This document shows positions 1-5,681 of a DNA stretch of 10,613 nucleotides, piece after piece; positions within the stretch are counted from its first letter, which is position 1; every line of letters begins with the position of its first letter. The stretch is from Candidatus Alistipes excrementipullorum. Its GTDB lineage: Bacteria; Bacteroidota; Bacteroidia; Bacteroidales; Rikenellaceae. A program made the translations under genes and the position numbers. Under the pieces are notes generated by a model, which saw only the letters and a list, made by a program, of their open reading frames with translations, did no database searches and was not told the DNA's origin. The stretch covers positions 1-10,613 of the forward strand of contig DXGW01000091.1 in NCBI GenBank assembly GCA_019113665.1, in the 5' to 3' direction.

Positions 1-621
1 GGGTCCCGCCGTTTCAACTCCCGTGAAGACGTCCGCTTGCACCTGTCGGAAGTGCTGCGCCGAATGGTTGCCGACGGTACGCCTCCCGACGTGATAACCT
101 TTGCCGGCAACGGCGAACCGACGATGCACCCCGATTTCGAGGCCATCATCGACGATACCATAGCCTTGCGCGATGCCGTGTCGCCGTCGTCGAAGGTTTC
201 GGTGCTGAGCAACGCCACACAGATCGGGCGCGAAGATGTGCGGCGCGCCCTGCTGCGTGTGGACAACAACATTCTCAAGCTCGATTCGGCTTTCGACGAG
301 ACCGTGCGTCTGGTCAACAACCCCTGCGGCAATTACAGCGTCGGGCGTACGGTTGCCGACATGGCTCTGTTCGACGGGCGTTTCATCATGCAGACTATGT
401 TCCTGCGCGGTGTCTGCAACGGGAAGACCGTGGACAACACGACCGAACGTGAGGTGGCCGCATGGCTCGACATCGTGGCCCGCCTGCGCCCGAAGCAGAT
501 CATGGTATATTCGCTCGACCGCGATACCCCGTGCAGGACGCTCGAGAAGGTGGGACGCGACGAGCTTAAGGCCATAGCCGAAAGGGTGGAGGCTCTCGGC
601 ATCGCATGTTCGGTGGCGTAG
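1..621 (+). CDS. Radical SAM protein, COG0731 type (5' end outside window)
   Basis: The frame is open from the first base and ends in TAG, giving 206 visible residues; the gene begins upstream, so the TTG at 37 is not taken as its start. The visible part has the GNGEPT motif (visible residues 36-41, within VITFAGNGEPT), which binds S-adenosylmethionine in radical SAM enzymes, followed by conserved-looking segments KVSVLSNAT, NNILKLD and IIQTMFL-like strands of the TIM-barrel core. The cysteine triad that holds the 4Fe-4S cluster would lie about 50-60 residues further upstream and cannot be seen. The sequence resembles the COG0731 family (wyosine-synthase-like radical SAM proteins), for which Bacteroidota members have no settled substrate. 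It stands alone in the visible context, with a promoter for the next gene starting about 45 bp after its stop. The family call is fairly sure; the substrate is unknown. Confidence 0.82.
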   Translation, partial: GSRRFNSREDVRLHLSEVLRRMVADGTPPDVITFAGNGEPTMHPDFEAIIDDTIALRDAVSPSSKVSVLSNATQIGREDVRRALLRVDNNILKLDSAFDETVRLVNNPCGNYSVGRTVADMALFDGRFIMQTMFLRGVCNGKTVDNTTEREVAAWLDIVARLRPKQIMVYSLDRDTPCRTLEKVGRDELKAIAERVEALGIACSVA

Positions 622-667
622 ACCGTAAAATAATGGATTATTAAATCCGTAATTGATAATTATTTTA

Positions 668-675
668 TACCTTTG
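668..675 (+). promoter_or_regulatory. Bacteroidota -7 promoter box (TAnnTTTG)
   Basis: TACCTTTG matches the Bacteroidota primary sigma factor -7 consensus TAnnTTTG exactly. It lies in an AT-rich gap in front of the acyltransferase gene at 736, which would give a leader of roughly 55-60 nt. A clear -33 TTTG is not evident; an ATTG lies somewhat too close (652-655). The leader just before the ATG is A/T-rich with no Shine-Dalgarno sequence, as is usual in this phylum. Confidence 0.55.
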
Positions 676-735
676 GGACGCTAAACGGCAGTTTTATACC
701 GGGAACAGGCAATATTACATTAAATAACAATACTT

Positions 736-2007
736 ATGGTAGATATTTTTGATCGTTTGGAAAGAAATGCCGGAGGTCCGATCGGCCAGTACATGAAGAG
801 TGTCCACGGCTACTTCGCATTCCCCAAACTCGAGGGAGAAATAGGCCCTCACATGCGCTTCCGCGGCAAGATGATGCTGAACTGGAGCCTTAACAACTAT
901 CTTGGACTGGCAAACCACCCCGAAGTACGCAAGGCCGATGCCGAAGGCGCTGCACAATTCGGAATGGCGGCCCCGATGGGTGCCCGCATGATGAGCGGTC
1001 AGACCAAGTATCACGAGCAGCTGGAGCGCGAGCTTGCCGCATTCGTAGGCAAGGAGGACGCTTTCCTGCTCAACTTCGGATATCAGGGCATGCTTTCGAT
1101 CATCGACTGCCTGCTCTCGCCCCGCGATGTTGTCGTTTACGATGCCGAGGCTCACGCCTGCATTATCGACGGTCTGCGTCTGCACAAGGGCAAGCGTTTC
1201 GTTTACGGTCACAACAACGAGGAGTCGCTGCGCCTGCAGCTGCAGCATGCAACCGAGCTGGCCAACGAGCAGAACGGCGGTGTGCTTGTGATTACCGAGG
1301 GTGTATTCGGTATGAAGGGCGACCTCGGTTTCCTCGATGTCATAACCCGCATGAAGAAGGAGTTCCAGTTCCGTCTGCTGGTGGACGATGCCCACGGCTT
1401 CGGTACGATGGGCCCCGGCGGTCGCGGTACCGCAGCCCATTTCGGCGTGGTTGATCAGGTGGACGTACTGTTCAACACCTTTGCAAAGTCGATGGCCGGT
1501 ATCGGAGCTTTCGTTTCCGGTCCGCGTTGGCTGATCAACCTGCTCCGCTACAACATGCGTTCGCAGCTCTACGCCAAGTCGCTCCCGATGCCTATGGTTA
1601 TCGGCGCATTGAAGCGTCTTGACCTTATCCGCAACCACCCCGAGTATCAGGAGAAACTGTGGGAGATCACCCGCGCCCTGCAGAAGGGTCTGCGCGAGAA
1701 CGGTTTCGACATAGGTGTTACACAGTCGCCCGTTACCCCCGTCTACATGAAGGGCGGCAACGAGGAGGGTACCAACCTTATCGTCGACCTGCGTGAGAAC
1801 TACGGAGTATTCTGCTCGATCGTAATCTATCCGGTTATCCCGAAGGGCGAGATCATTCTGCGCCTTATCCCGACGGCCGCACACACGATGGAAGATGTCG
1901 AGACGACAATCAATGCCTTCAAGGCCGTACGCGACAAGTTCGAGGCCGGTTACTACCGCTCGATGCCTATTCCGGACAAGGCTGATCCCGATTTCAAGGT
2001 TAGATAG
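736..2007 (+). CDS. Alpha-oxoamine synthase family acyltransferase, probable cysteate acyltransferase (SulA/CFAT) or serine palmitoyltransferase
   Basis: This 423-residue protein is a PLP-dependent enzyme that condenses an acyl thioester with an amino acid, with loss of CO2. Visible family marks are NNYLGLANHPEV (53-64), His140 in DAEAHACIIDG (which would stack on the PLP ring), Asp217 and His220 in VDDAHGFG (216-223), and the Schiff-base Lys251 in NTFAKSMAGIGAF (247-259). Length and order fit BioF, KBL and SPT relatives. From memory, the opening MVDIFDRLERNAGGPIGQ, the PMGARMMSGQTKYHEQLE segment and the ending IVIYPVIPKGEIILRLIPT look most like the flavobacterial and Alistipes enzymes that join acyl-ACP with L-cysteate to form 3-ketocapnine, the first step of sulfonolipid synthesis. 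Serine palmitoyltransferase is the main alternative. BioF is less likely, since no biotin genes are nearby. It is a single-gene unit with its own promoter and terminator. Family certain; substrate inferred. Confidence 0.85.
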   Translation: MVDIFDRLERNAGGPIGQYMKSVHGYFAFPKLEGEIGPHMRFRGKMMLNWSLNNYLGLANHPEVRKADAEGAAQFGMAAPMGARMMSGQTKYHEQLERELAAFVGKEDAFLLNFGYQGMLSIIDCLLSPRDVVVYDAEAHACIIDGLRLHKGKRFVYGHNNEESLRLQLQHATELANEQNGGVLVITEGVFGMKGDLGFLDVITRMKKEFQFRLLVDDAHGFGTMGPGGRGTAAHFGVVDQVDVLFNTFAKSMAGIGAFVSGPRWLINLLRYNMRSQLYAKSLPMPMVIGALKRLDLIRNHPEYQEKLWEITRALQKGLRENGFDIGVTQSPVTPVYMKGGNEEGTNLIVDLRENYGVFCSIVIYPVIPKGEIILRLIPTAAHTMEDVETTINAFKAVRDKFEAGYYRSMPIPDKADPDFKVR

Positions 2008-2031
2008 TCGTCGCAGGACGCAATAATGTGC

Positions 2032-2065
2032 AAACGGTTACCTTCACGAAGGTAACCGTTTTTTT
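2032..2065. terminator. Strong intrinsic terminator, probably shared by convergent genes
   Basis: A perfect 13-bp stem (left arm 2032-2044, right arm 2049-2061) closes a CACG tetraloop and is followed by a run of T through 2065. It lies 24 bp after the acyltransferase stop and is a textbook Rho-independent terminator on the plus strand. Read on the minus strand, the same stem lies directly after the glycosyltransferase stop codon (TAA at 2066-2064), but the T run there is only three bases, so it may work less well in that direction. The T tract overlaps the last codon of the minus-strand gene. Confidence 0.9.
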
Positions 2066-3002
2066 ATAGACCCTTGCGGGCCAGGATCCATGCCGCGCGG
2101 TTGTAGAGGTTGAGCAACGGCTGCCTCCAGCCGACGGGCAGCGAGTTCAGGACCTTGAGCTTGAGCAGGGCGCGGCGGTTACGGCGCGTGTAGCCGAAAG
2201 CCTTGATTGCGCGGCGGGCCTCGGCGGTCCCTCCCTTGGCGCTTTGGACGAGCGCCTTGCCCAATGCCACGCGGGCTATGTATTCGTTGCTGTCGTCGTG
2301 TGCGTCGGGGTCGTACAGATCCTCGAACGAGCAGGGTGTATCTTCAGCCCGGAATATTGTTGCCGAGCGGTTTTCGGCTGTACGTGAATAGTCTGCGAGC
2401 GGTACCGGCGAGAAACAGACCTTTGCCATGCGGGCCATTTTGGTCCAGAGATACTGGTCTTCGCCCATGCGCATGCCGACGGGAAATCCTCCGGCCGCAA
2501 GGACAGTTTCGCGGCGCAGTGTCGCGGCAGACGGTATCAGGACGTAGCGGCGGAGAGATTCGGCGAAGAAGTCGACGATGCCCTCGGTACGCGGGGTGTC
2601 GGCCTCGACACGCTGCCGGCCGTCGCATATGTAGAATCCGGTGGAGTATGCGCCGCACCCGGGATATTTCCCGATGAGCCGGCATATTTCGGCAAGGTAG
2701 CCATCGTGCCAAGCGTCGTCGCCGTCGAGCAGTGCAACGTATTCGCCCCGGGCTTCGGCTATGGCGCGGTTGCGGGCGGCGCTGACCCCGGCATTCTGTT
2801 GATGTATCACCCGTATCAGCCCGCTGCCGGCAGCCAGACGGTCGGCAATGTCGCCGCTGCCGTCGGTCGAGCCGTCGTCGACGATGATTACTTCGAGCGG
2901 AAGCGTGGTTTGGCCGAGCACCGAGCCGACAGCGCGTGCGATGCTCGCACTCTTGTTGTAGAGCGGTATAACGACCGATATTTTGGGGCTGTCACAGGGC
3001 AT
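2064..3002 (-). CDS. GT2 family glycosyltransferase
   Basis: This 312-residue GT-A fold glycosyltransferase probably acts in the cytoplasm, moving a nucleotide-activated sugar onto a glycan or lipid-linked acceptor. The N-terminus has ISVVIPLYNKSASI (8-21), the nucleotide-binding VDDGSTDGS (41-49), NAGVSAARNRA (70-80), the metal-binding DXD region LLDGDDAW (91-98), and the acidic MGEDQYLW (179-186) in the catalytic-base position. The C-terminal 100 residues are basic and helical, without an obvious membrane segment. The ATG at 3002-3000 was chosen because the family's first strand begins 7 residues later. The same frame stays open further upstream, but that part runs antisense through the divergent gene and contains no family sequence. 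The Bacteroidota -7 box at 3017-3010 also lies just before this ATG. The donor and acceptor sugars cannot be read from the sequence. The neighbouring GPSL-motif gene suggests a shared role in surface glycan assembly. Confidence 0.9.
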   Translation of the reverse strand: MPCDSPKISVVIPLYNKSASIARAVGSVLGQTTLPLEVIIVDDGSTDGSGDIADRLAAGSGLIRVIHQQNAGVSAARNRAIAEARGEYVALLDGDDAWHDGYLAEICRLIGKYPGCGAYSTGFYICDGRQRVEADTPRTEGIVDFFAESLRRYVLIPSAATLRRETVLAAGGFPVGMRMGEDQYLWTKMARMAKVCFSPVPLADYSRTAENRSATIFRAEDTPCSFEDLYDPDAHDDSNEYIARVALGKALVQSAKGGTAEARRAIKAFGYTRRNRRALLKLKVLNSLPVGWRQPLLNLYNRAAWILARKGL

Positions 3003-3005
3003 ATC

Positions 3006-3041
3006 ATTGCAAATGTAGCTATATTTTGTTAGCTTTGCAAT
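3006..3041. promoter_or_regulatory. Symmetric divergent promoter pair
   Basis: The 42-bp gap between the glycosyltransferase and the GPSL-motif gene carries an inverted repeat: ATTGCAAA at 3006-3013 and TTTGCAAT at 3034-3041. Each arm plus two outlying bases makes a -7 box: TACATTTG on the minus strand (3017-3010) and TAGCTTTG on the plus strand (3030-3037), both exact matches to TAnnTTTG. Twenty bases upstream of each -7 box is ATTG, a one-off match to the -33 TTTG element, and this ATTG is the outer end of the opposite arm. Each -7 box is followed by the same 7 bases of spacing before its ATG, so both transcripts would have almost no leader. Promoter activity is inferred from the motifs. 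Confidence 0.6.
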
Positions 3042-3044
3042 ACG

Positions 3045-3926
3045 ATGACACTTTCGGAGAGGATTATAGATTTCACGCGCAATGCCTTCGATACGGCGCT
3101 GTTCTTTGCGGTCATGGCCGTGAAGGAGGACTTCCGCAACTACGTGAAACGTGCCGGGGCAATCGACATGGCCCCTTCGGGCGAGATACTGCTTCTGGCC
3201 AACGGGCCTTCGCTGGCCTCGGAGTTGCCGGCCATCATCGAACACGGCGACCATCTGCGCTGCGACGTGTTGGCTGTCAACTATTTTGCCTGCGATGAGC
3301 GGTTCGATACGGTGCGTCCGAAGTATTATGTATTGTCGGACCCGACATTTTTCCGCCGCCGGTGCGACTGGGACCGGGTCGAGAGGCTCTACGCCCTGCT
3401 GAACGAGCGTGTGTCGTGGCCGATGAACCTCTATGTGCAGTATTATAATCCTGACCGTTTCGATTACCGCAAGGCCCTGCCCAATCCGAACATACGCATC
3501 GTGCCGTTCCATTCACAGGTCTACCGCGGGTTCCCGTCGCTCGAACACTGGTGCATGCGCCACGGTCTCGGCAGCGGCAATTTCGGCTCGGTCATTCAGA
3601 ATGGCGAGTATATAGCCATGCTCCTGGGTTACAGGACGCTGCATCTCTATGGCGTCGACCATACCTTTTTCGACGGCCTGACCGTCACGCATGACAACGA
3701 ACTGTGCCTGCGTACGGGATATTTTTACGACAGCAGCCCGCAGTTGAAAAGGGTGGTGCTGACGGCCGTTGATCCTCCCAAGCCGCTGACGATGTATGAA
3801 TACCTCAAGGACAAGTGCGAACTGTTCCGCGGCCACGAGGTTTTGGCGCGTTATGCCGCCGACTGCGGCGTTCGCATAGTGAACCATACGGCCGCATCGC
3901 TTATCGACAGTTACGAGCGGGCCTGA
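3045..3926 (+). CDS. GPSL-motif Rossmann-like protein (MptE/DUF115-like or GT42-like), putative glycan enzyme
   Basis: A 293-residue protein of unproven function. It opens with an amphipathic region, then GEILLLANGPSLASELPAII (46-65), in which a short strand leads into NGPSL, followed by CDVLAVNYFA (73-82) and RPKYYVLSDPTFF (91-103). The middle has GLGSGNFGSVIQNGEYIAMLLGY (174-196) running into LHLYGVDHTFFDG (199-211). This order of a GPSL loop, a strand naming where the target is and a late G-[VI]-D after an alpha-beta unit recalls both the DUF115/MptE-like domain and the GT42 sialyltransferases such as Campylobacter CstII, where GNGPSL lies in the CMP-sugar site. No signal peptide or clear membrane segment is seen, so it is probably cytoplasmic. 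Divergent pairing with a GT2 gene supports a role in glycan or glycolipid synthesis. The start ATG has a promoter 7 bases ahead. The existence of the gene is sure; the function is inferred. Confidence 0.75.
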   Translation: MTLSERIIDFTRNAFDTALFFAVMAVKEDFRNYVKRAGAIDMAPSGEILLLANGPSLASELPAIIEHGDHLRCDVLAVNYFACDERFDTVRPKYYVLSDPTFFRRRCDWDRVERLYALLNERVSWPMNLYVQYYNPDRFDYRKALPNPNIRIVPFHSQVYRGFPSLEHWCMRHGLGSGNFGSVIQNGEYIAMLLGYRTLHLYGVDHTFFDGLTVTHDNELCLRTGYFYDSSPQLKRVVLTAVDPPKPLTMYEYLKDKCELFRGHEVLARYAADCGVRIVNHTAASLIDSYERA

Positions 3927-3950
3927 AACCGCATACTATAATAATAAAAT

Positions 3951-3993
3951 AATCAGAGGCAGCCGTCCGGTCATGGAGCGGTTGCCTCTGATT
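3951..3993. terminator. Hairpin terminator between convergent genes
   Basis: An 11-bp perfect inverted repeat (AATCAGAGGCA at 3951-3961 with TGCCTCTGATT at 3983-3993) extends inward by four more pairs, one of them G-U. On the minus strand it follows the LuxE-like stop by 16 bases and is succeeded by a T-rich tail (ATTTTATTATTAT over 3950-3938), so it should end the pdxA-thrS-infC-luxE-like unit. On the plus strand it has no T run after it, so for the GPSL-motif gene it would be a weaker stop. Confidence 0.75.
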
Positions 3994-4009
3994 CGTACTG
4001 CGTCTGCCG

Positions 4010-4975
4010 CTATTGTACCAACAGGTTGCAGCCTCGTATTTCGCTGCGGTCTATGCGTCCCTCGACCGTGAAACTGCCGTCGGCGAAGGTGCGCCCGACG
4101 TCCTGCGTCTGTATGAAGGCGCAGGAGTAGATGTTGGCAAGGTCGATGATGTTCACACCTCCGCGTGAACCCTCGGGCAGAAGGCTGAAGGGGTCGTTGA
4201 TGTCGCGCGTGACGATCTTCAGCCAGCGCGGAGAACGGAACACGCCGCCGCCGTCGGAGTAGCCCTGCGACGTGAGTTCGGCCATGCCGTATTCCGAGTG
4301 TATGCTCTTTACTCCGAATGCCTCGCACAAAATGCGGTGCAGCTCCTGCTTGGGCAGCTCCTCGCGGTAGCCTTTCATGCCGCCGGTCTCCATGACTATG
4401 GTGTCGCGCAGTTTCGGCGCATACTTCTCGGCCAGGTCCAGCAGGGCATAGGTCACACCCAGCAGTATCTTTGGCTTCGGGTCGGCCTCCATGTCGCTGA
4501 GCAGTTTGTCGTAGTCGTCGAGGTAGAAGCCGCCGGAGTTGCCGTGGGCTATCAGGCGGTCGGCCATGTAGACGAGCGACGATCCCTTGCGTTGCAGGTA
4601 TGACGGCAGCAGGGCGTAGATGCCGTATTGCGCTTCGTCACCGTAGAAGGTGCGGAATGCGGCCTCGAACGTGCGTTCGTAGATGCCGAGCCGCGCCATG
4701 GGGTGGCGCGAGGGCGTCTGTCCTGTCGTGCTGCTCGATGTGAAGACCGCCTCGGGGGCAGCATCGCCGCAATATATGTCGTGCGTCTTGAACAGCTCTA
4801 TCGGCAGGAACGGAATGCGTGCCACGCAGTCGACCCCGGCAGGGTCGATACCCACGAGCCTTACGTACTCGCGGTATGGGGCGCATCTCTCCGCCTGGAA
4901 GCGGAACAGGCAGACGGCTGCTCTTTCGAATTCGGCGTCGGAGCTTATATGCAGTATCTCTTCAATATCGGTCAT
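4010..4975 (-). CDS. LuxE-like acyl-protein synthetase / acyltransferase (ANL superfamily)
   Basis: A 321-residue protein of the LuxE family, enzymes that activate a fatty acid with ATP and carry it on a cysteine before transfer. The ATP-binding loop is FTSSSTTGQTPSRH (78-91), followed by LLPSYLQRKGSSLVYM (122-137), METGGMKGYREELP (195-208), the adenylate-site SEYGMAEL (227-234), and QDVGR with GRIDRSEIRGCNLLVQ at the end (290-321). Cys316 lies five residues from the C-terminus, a place comparable to the acylated C-terminal cysteine of bacterial luciferase LuxE. No LuxC-type acyl-CoA reductase, the usual LuxE partner, is seen in the window. The ATG at 4975 was chosen because MTDIEEIL is a natural beginning; an ATG at 4981 is also possible, and the non-ATG extension beyond it is unlikely. 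It lies 73 bp after infC, with a hairpin in between. The family is fairly sure; the acyl substrate and the acceptor are unknown. Confidence 0.82.
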   Translation of the reverse strand: MTDIEEILHISSDAEFERAAVCLFRFQAERCAPYREYVRLVGIDPAGVDCVARIPFLPIELFKTHDIYCGDAAPEAVFTSSSTTGQTPSRHPMARLGIYERTFEAAFRTFYGDEAQYGIYALLPSYLQRKGSSLVYMADRLIAHGNSGGFYLDDYDKLLSDMEADPKPKILLGVTYALLDLAEKYAPKLRDTIVMETGGMKGYREELPKQELHRILCEAFGVKSIHSEYGMAELTSQGYSDGGGVFRSPRWLKIVTRDINDPFSLLPEGSRGGVNIIDLANIYSCAFIQTQDVGRTFADGSFTVEGRIDRSEIRGCNLLVQ

Positions 4976-4997
4976 AAGCATCAAAAACAACGATTGC

Positions 4998-5022
4998 CGG
5001 AACAATGGCCTGCATTGTCCCG
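4998..5022 (-). terminator. Weak hairpin between infC and the LuxE-like gene
   Basis: ACAATG (5002-5007) pairs with CATTGT (5013-5018) around a 5-base loop. Three further G-C pairs (4998-5000 with 5020-5022) extend the stem past one mismatch. On the minus strand a run of five T follows about 12 bases later (4989-4985). It could be a leaky terminator or attenuator reducing transcription into the LuxE-like gene. An AATATTTG at 5041-5034 (minus), one base from the -7 consensus, is a possible promoter in the same gap. Confidence 0.3.
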
Positions 5023-5048
5023 ACAGTCGTCGTCAAATATTGCAATCC

Positions 5049-5657
5049 CTACTTTTTGCCCTTGGGCGCAAGGATCATGTTCATCTTCTTGCCTTCGAGC
5101 GTGGGCATCACCTCGACCTTGGCAACCTCCTCGAGATCGGTGGCGAAACGCAGCAGCAGAATCTCGCCCTGCTCCTTGAAGACGATGCTTCGTCCGCGGA
5201 AGAAGACGTAGGCCTTGACCTTGGCTCCCTCCTTGAGGAAGTTGGTGGCGTGCTTGAGCTTGAAGTTGTAGTCGTGCTCGTCGGTCTGCGGGCCGAAGCG
5301 GATCTCCTTGATCACTACCTTGGCCTGCTTTGCCTTGATCTCCTTGGCCTTGCGCTTCTGCTGATAGAGGAACTTCTGATAGTCCGCTATGCGGCATACG
5401 GGAGGCTCGGCCTTGGGCGAGATCTCGATAAGATCGAGTTCCATCTCGTCGGCAAGCTTGATGGCATCGCGTATCGGGAGTACCAGATTGGGCTCGACAT
5501 TGTCGCCCACGACACGTACCGTGGGAGCCGTAATCTCGTTGTTGATACGGTGGGGGTTCTCTTTTTCCGGTCGGCGCGGGCCGTTGGACCGGTTTGCCTG
5601 GTTCTGATTATTCCCCGAGATCTGCGGTCTCGGCTTGAATGGTCTTTGATTTGCCAA
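5049..5657 (-). CDS. infC: Translation initiation factor IF-3 (TTG start)
   Basis: IF-3 binds the 30S subunit, keeps it apart from 50S and checks the start codon and initiator tRNA. The N-domain begins at RINNEITAPTVRVVGDN (37-53) and includes ELDLIEISPKAEPPVCRIADYQKFLY (73-98). The linker is basic (KRKAKEIKAKQ, 101-111). The C-domain has KEIRFGPQTDEHDYNFKLKH (117-136), VKAYVFFRGRSIVFKEQGE (147-165) and the end LEGKKMNMILAPK (187-199). The length of 202 residues includes about 36 extra N-terminal residues rich in N, Q, P, R and K, probably disordered. No ATG exists between the thrS stop and the conserved domain; TTG at 5657-5655 is the only usual alternative start there, and the frame closes at the thrS stop 24 bases upstream. 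IF-3 selects against such starts, which is the known basis of its self-control in E. coli (AUU). It is cotranscribed with thrS. Confidence 0.97.
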   Translation of the reverse strand: MANQRPFKPRPQISGNNQNQANRSNGPRRPEKENPHRINNEITAPTVRVVGDNVEPNLVLPIRDAIKLADEMELDLIEISPKAEPPVCRIADYQKFLYQQKRKAKEIKAKQAKVVIKEIRFGPQTDEHDYNFKLKHATNFLKEGAKVKAYVFFRGRSIVFKEQGEILLLRFATDLEEVAKVEVMPTLEGKKMNMILAPKGKK

Positions 5658-5681
5658 GTTGGTTTGCTTGTTTTTTGATTG

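Noticed and set aside
635..648. Small hairpin (GGATT / AATCC) after the radical SAM gene
   Set aside because: Five pairs in a very AT-rich stretch, no T run; not convincing as a terminator.
715..1884. 389-residue open frame antisense to the acyltransferase
   Set aside because: It mirrors a GC-rich, codon-biased gene with clear homology on the plus strand; no recognisable domain is present.
3003..3512. N-terminal extension of the GT2 glycosyltransferase by 170 residues in the same frame
   Set aside because: It runs antisense through the GPSL-motif gene, shows no glycosyltransferase sequence, and the promoter and family start both lie at 3002-3017.
4683..5678. 331-residue plus-strand open frame across infC and the LuxE-like gene
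   Set aside because: It spans two real minus-strand genes and their gap; its leucine/glycine-rich sequence is the reverse reading of infC.
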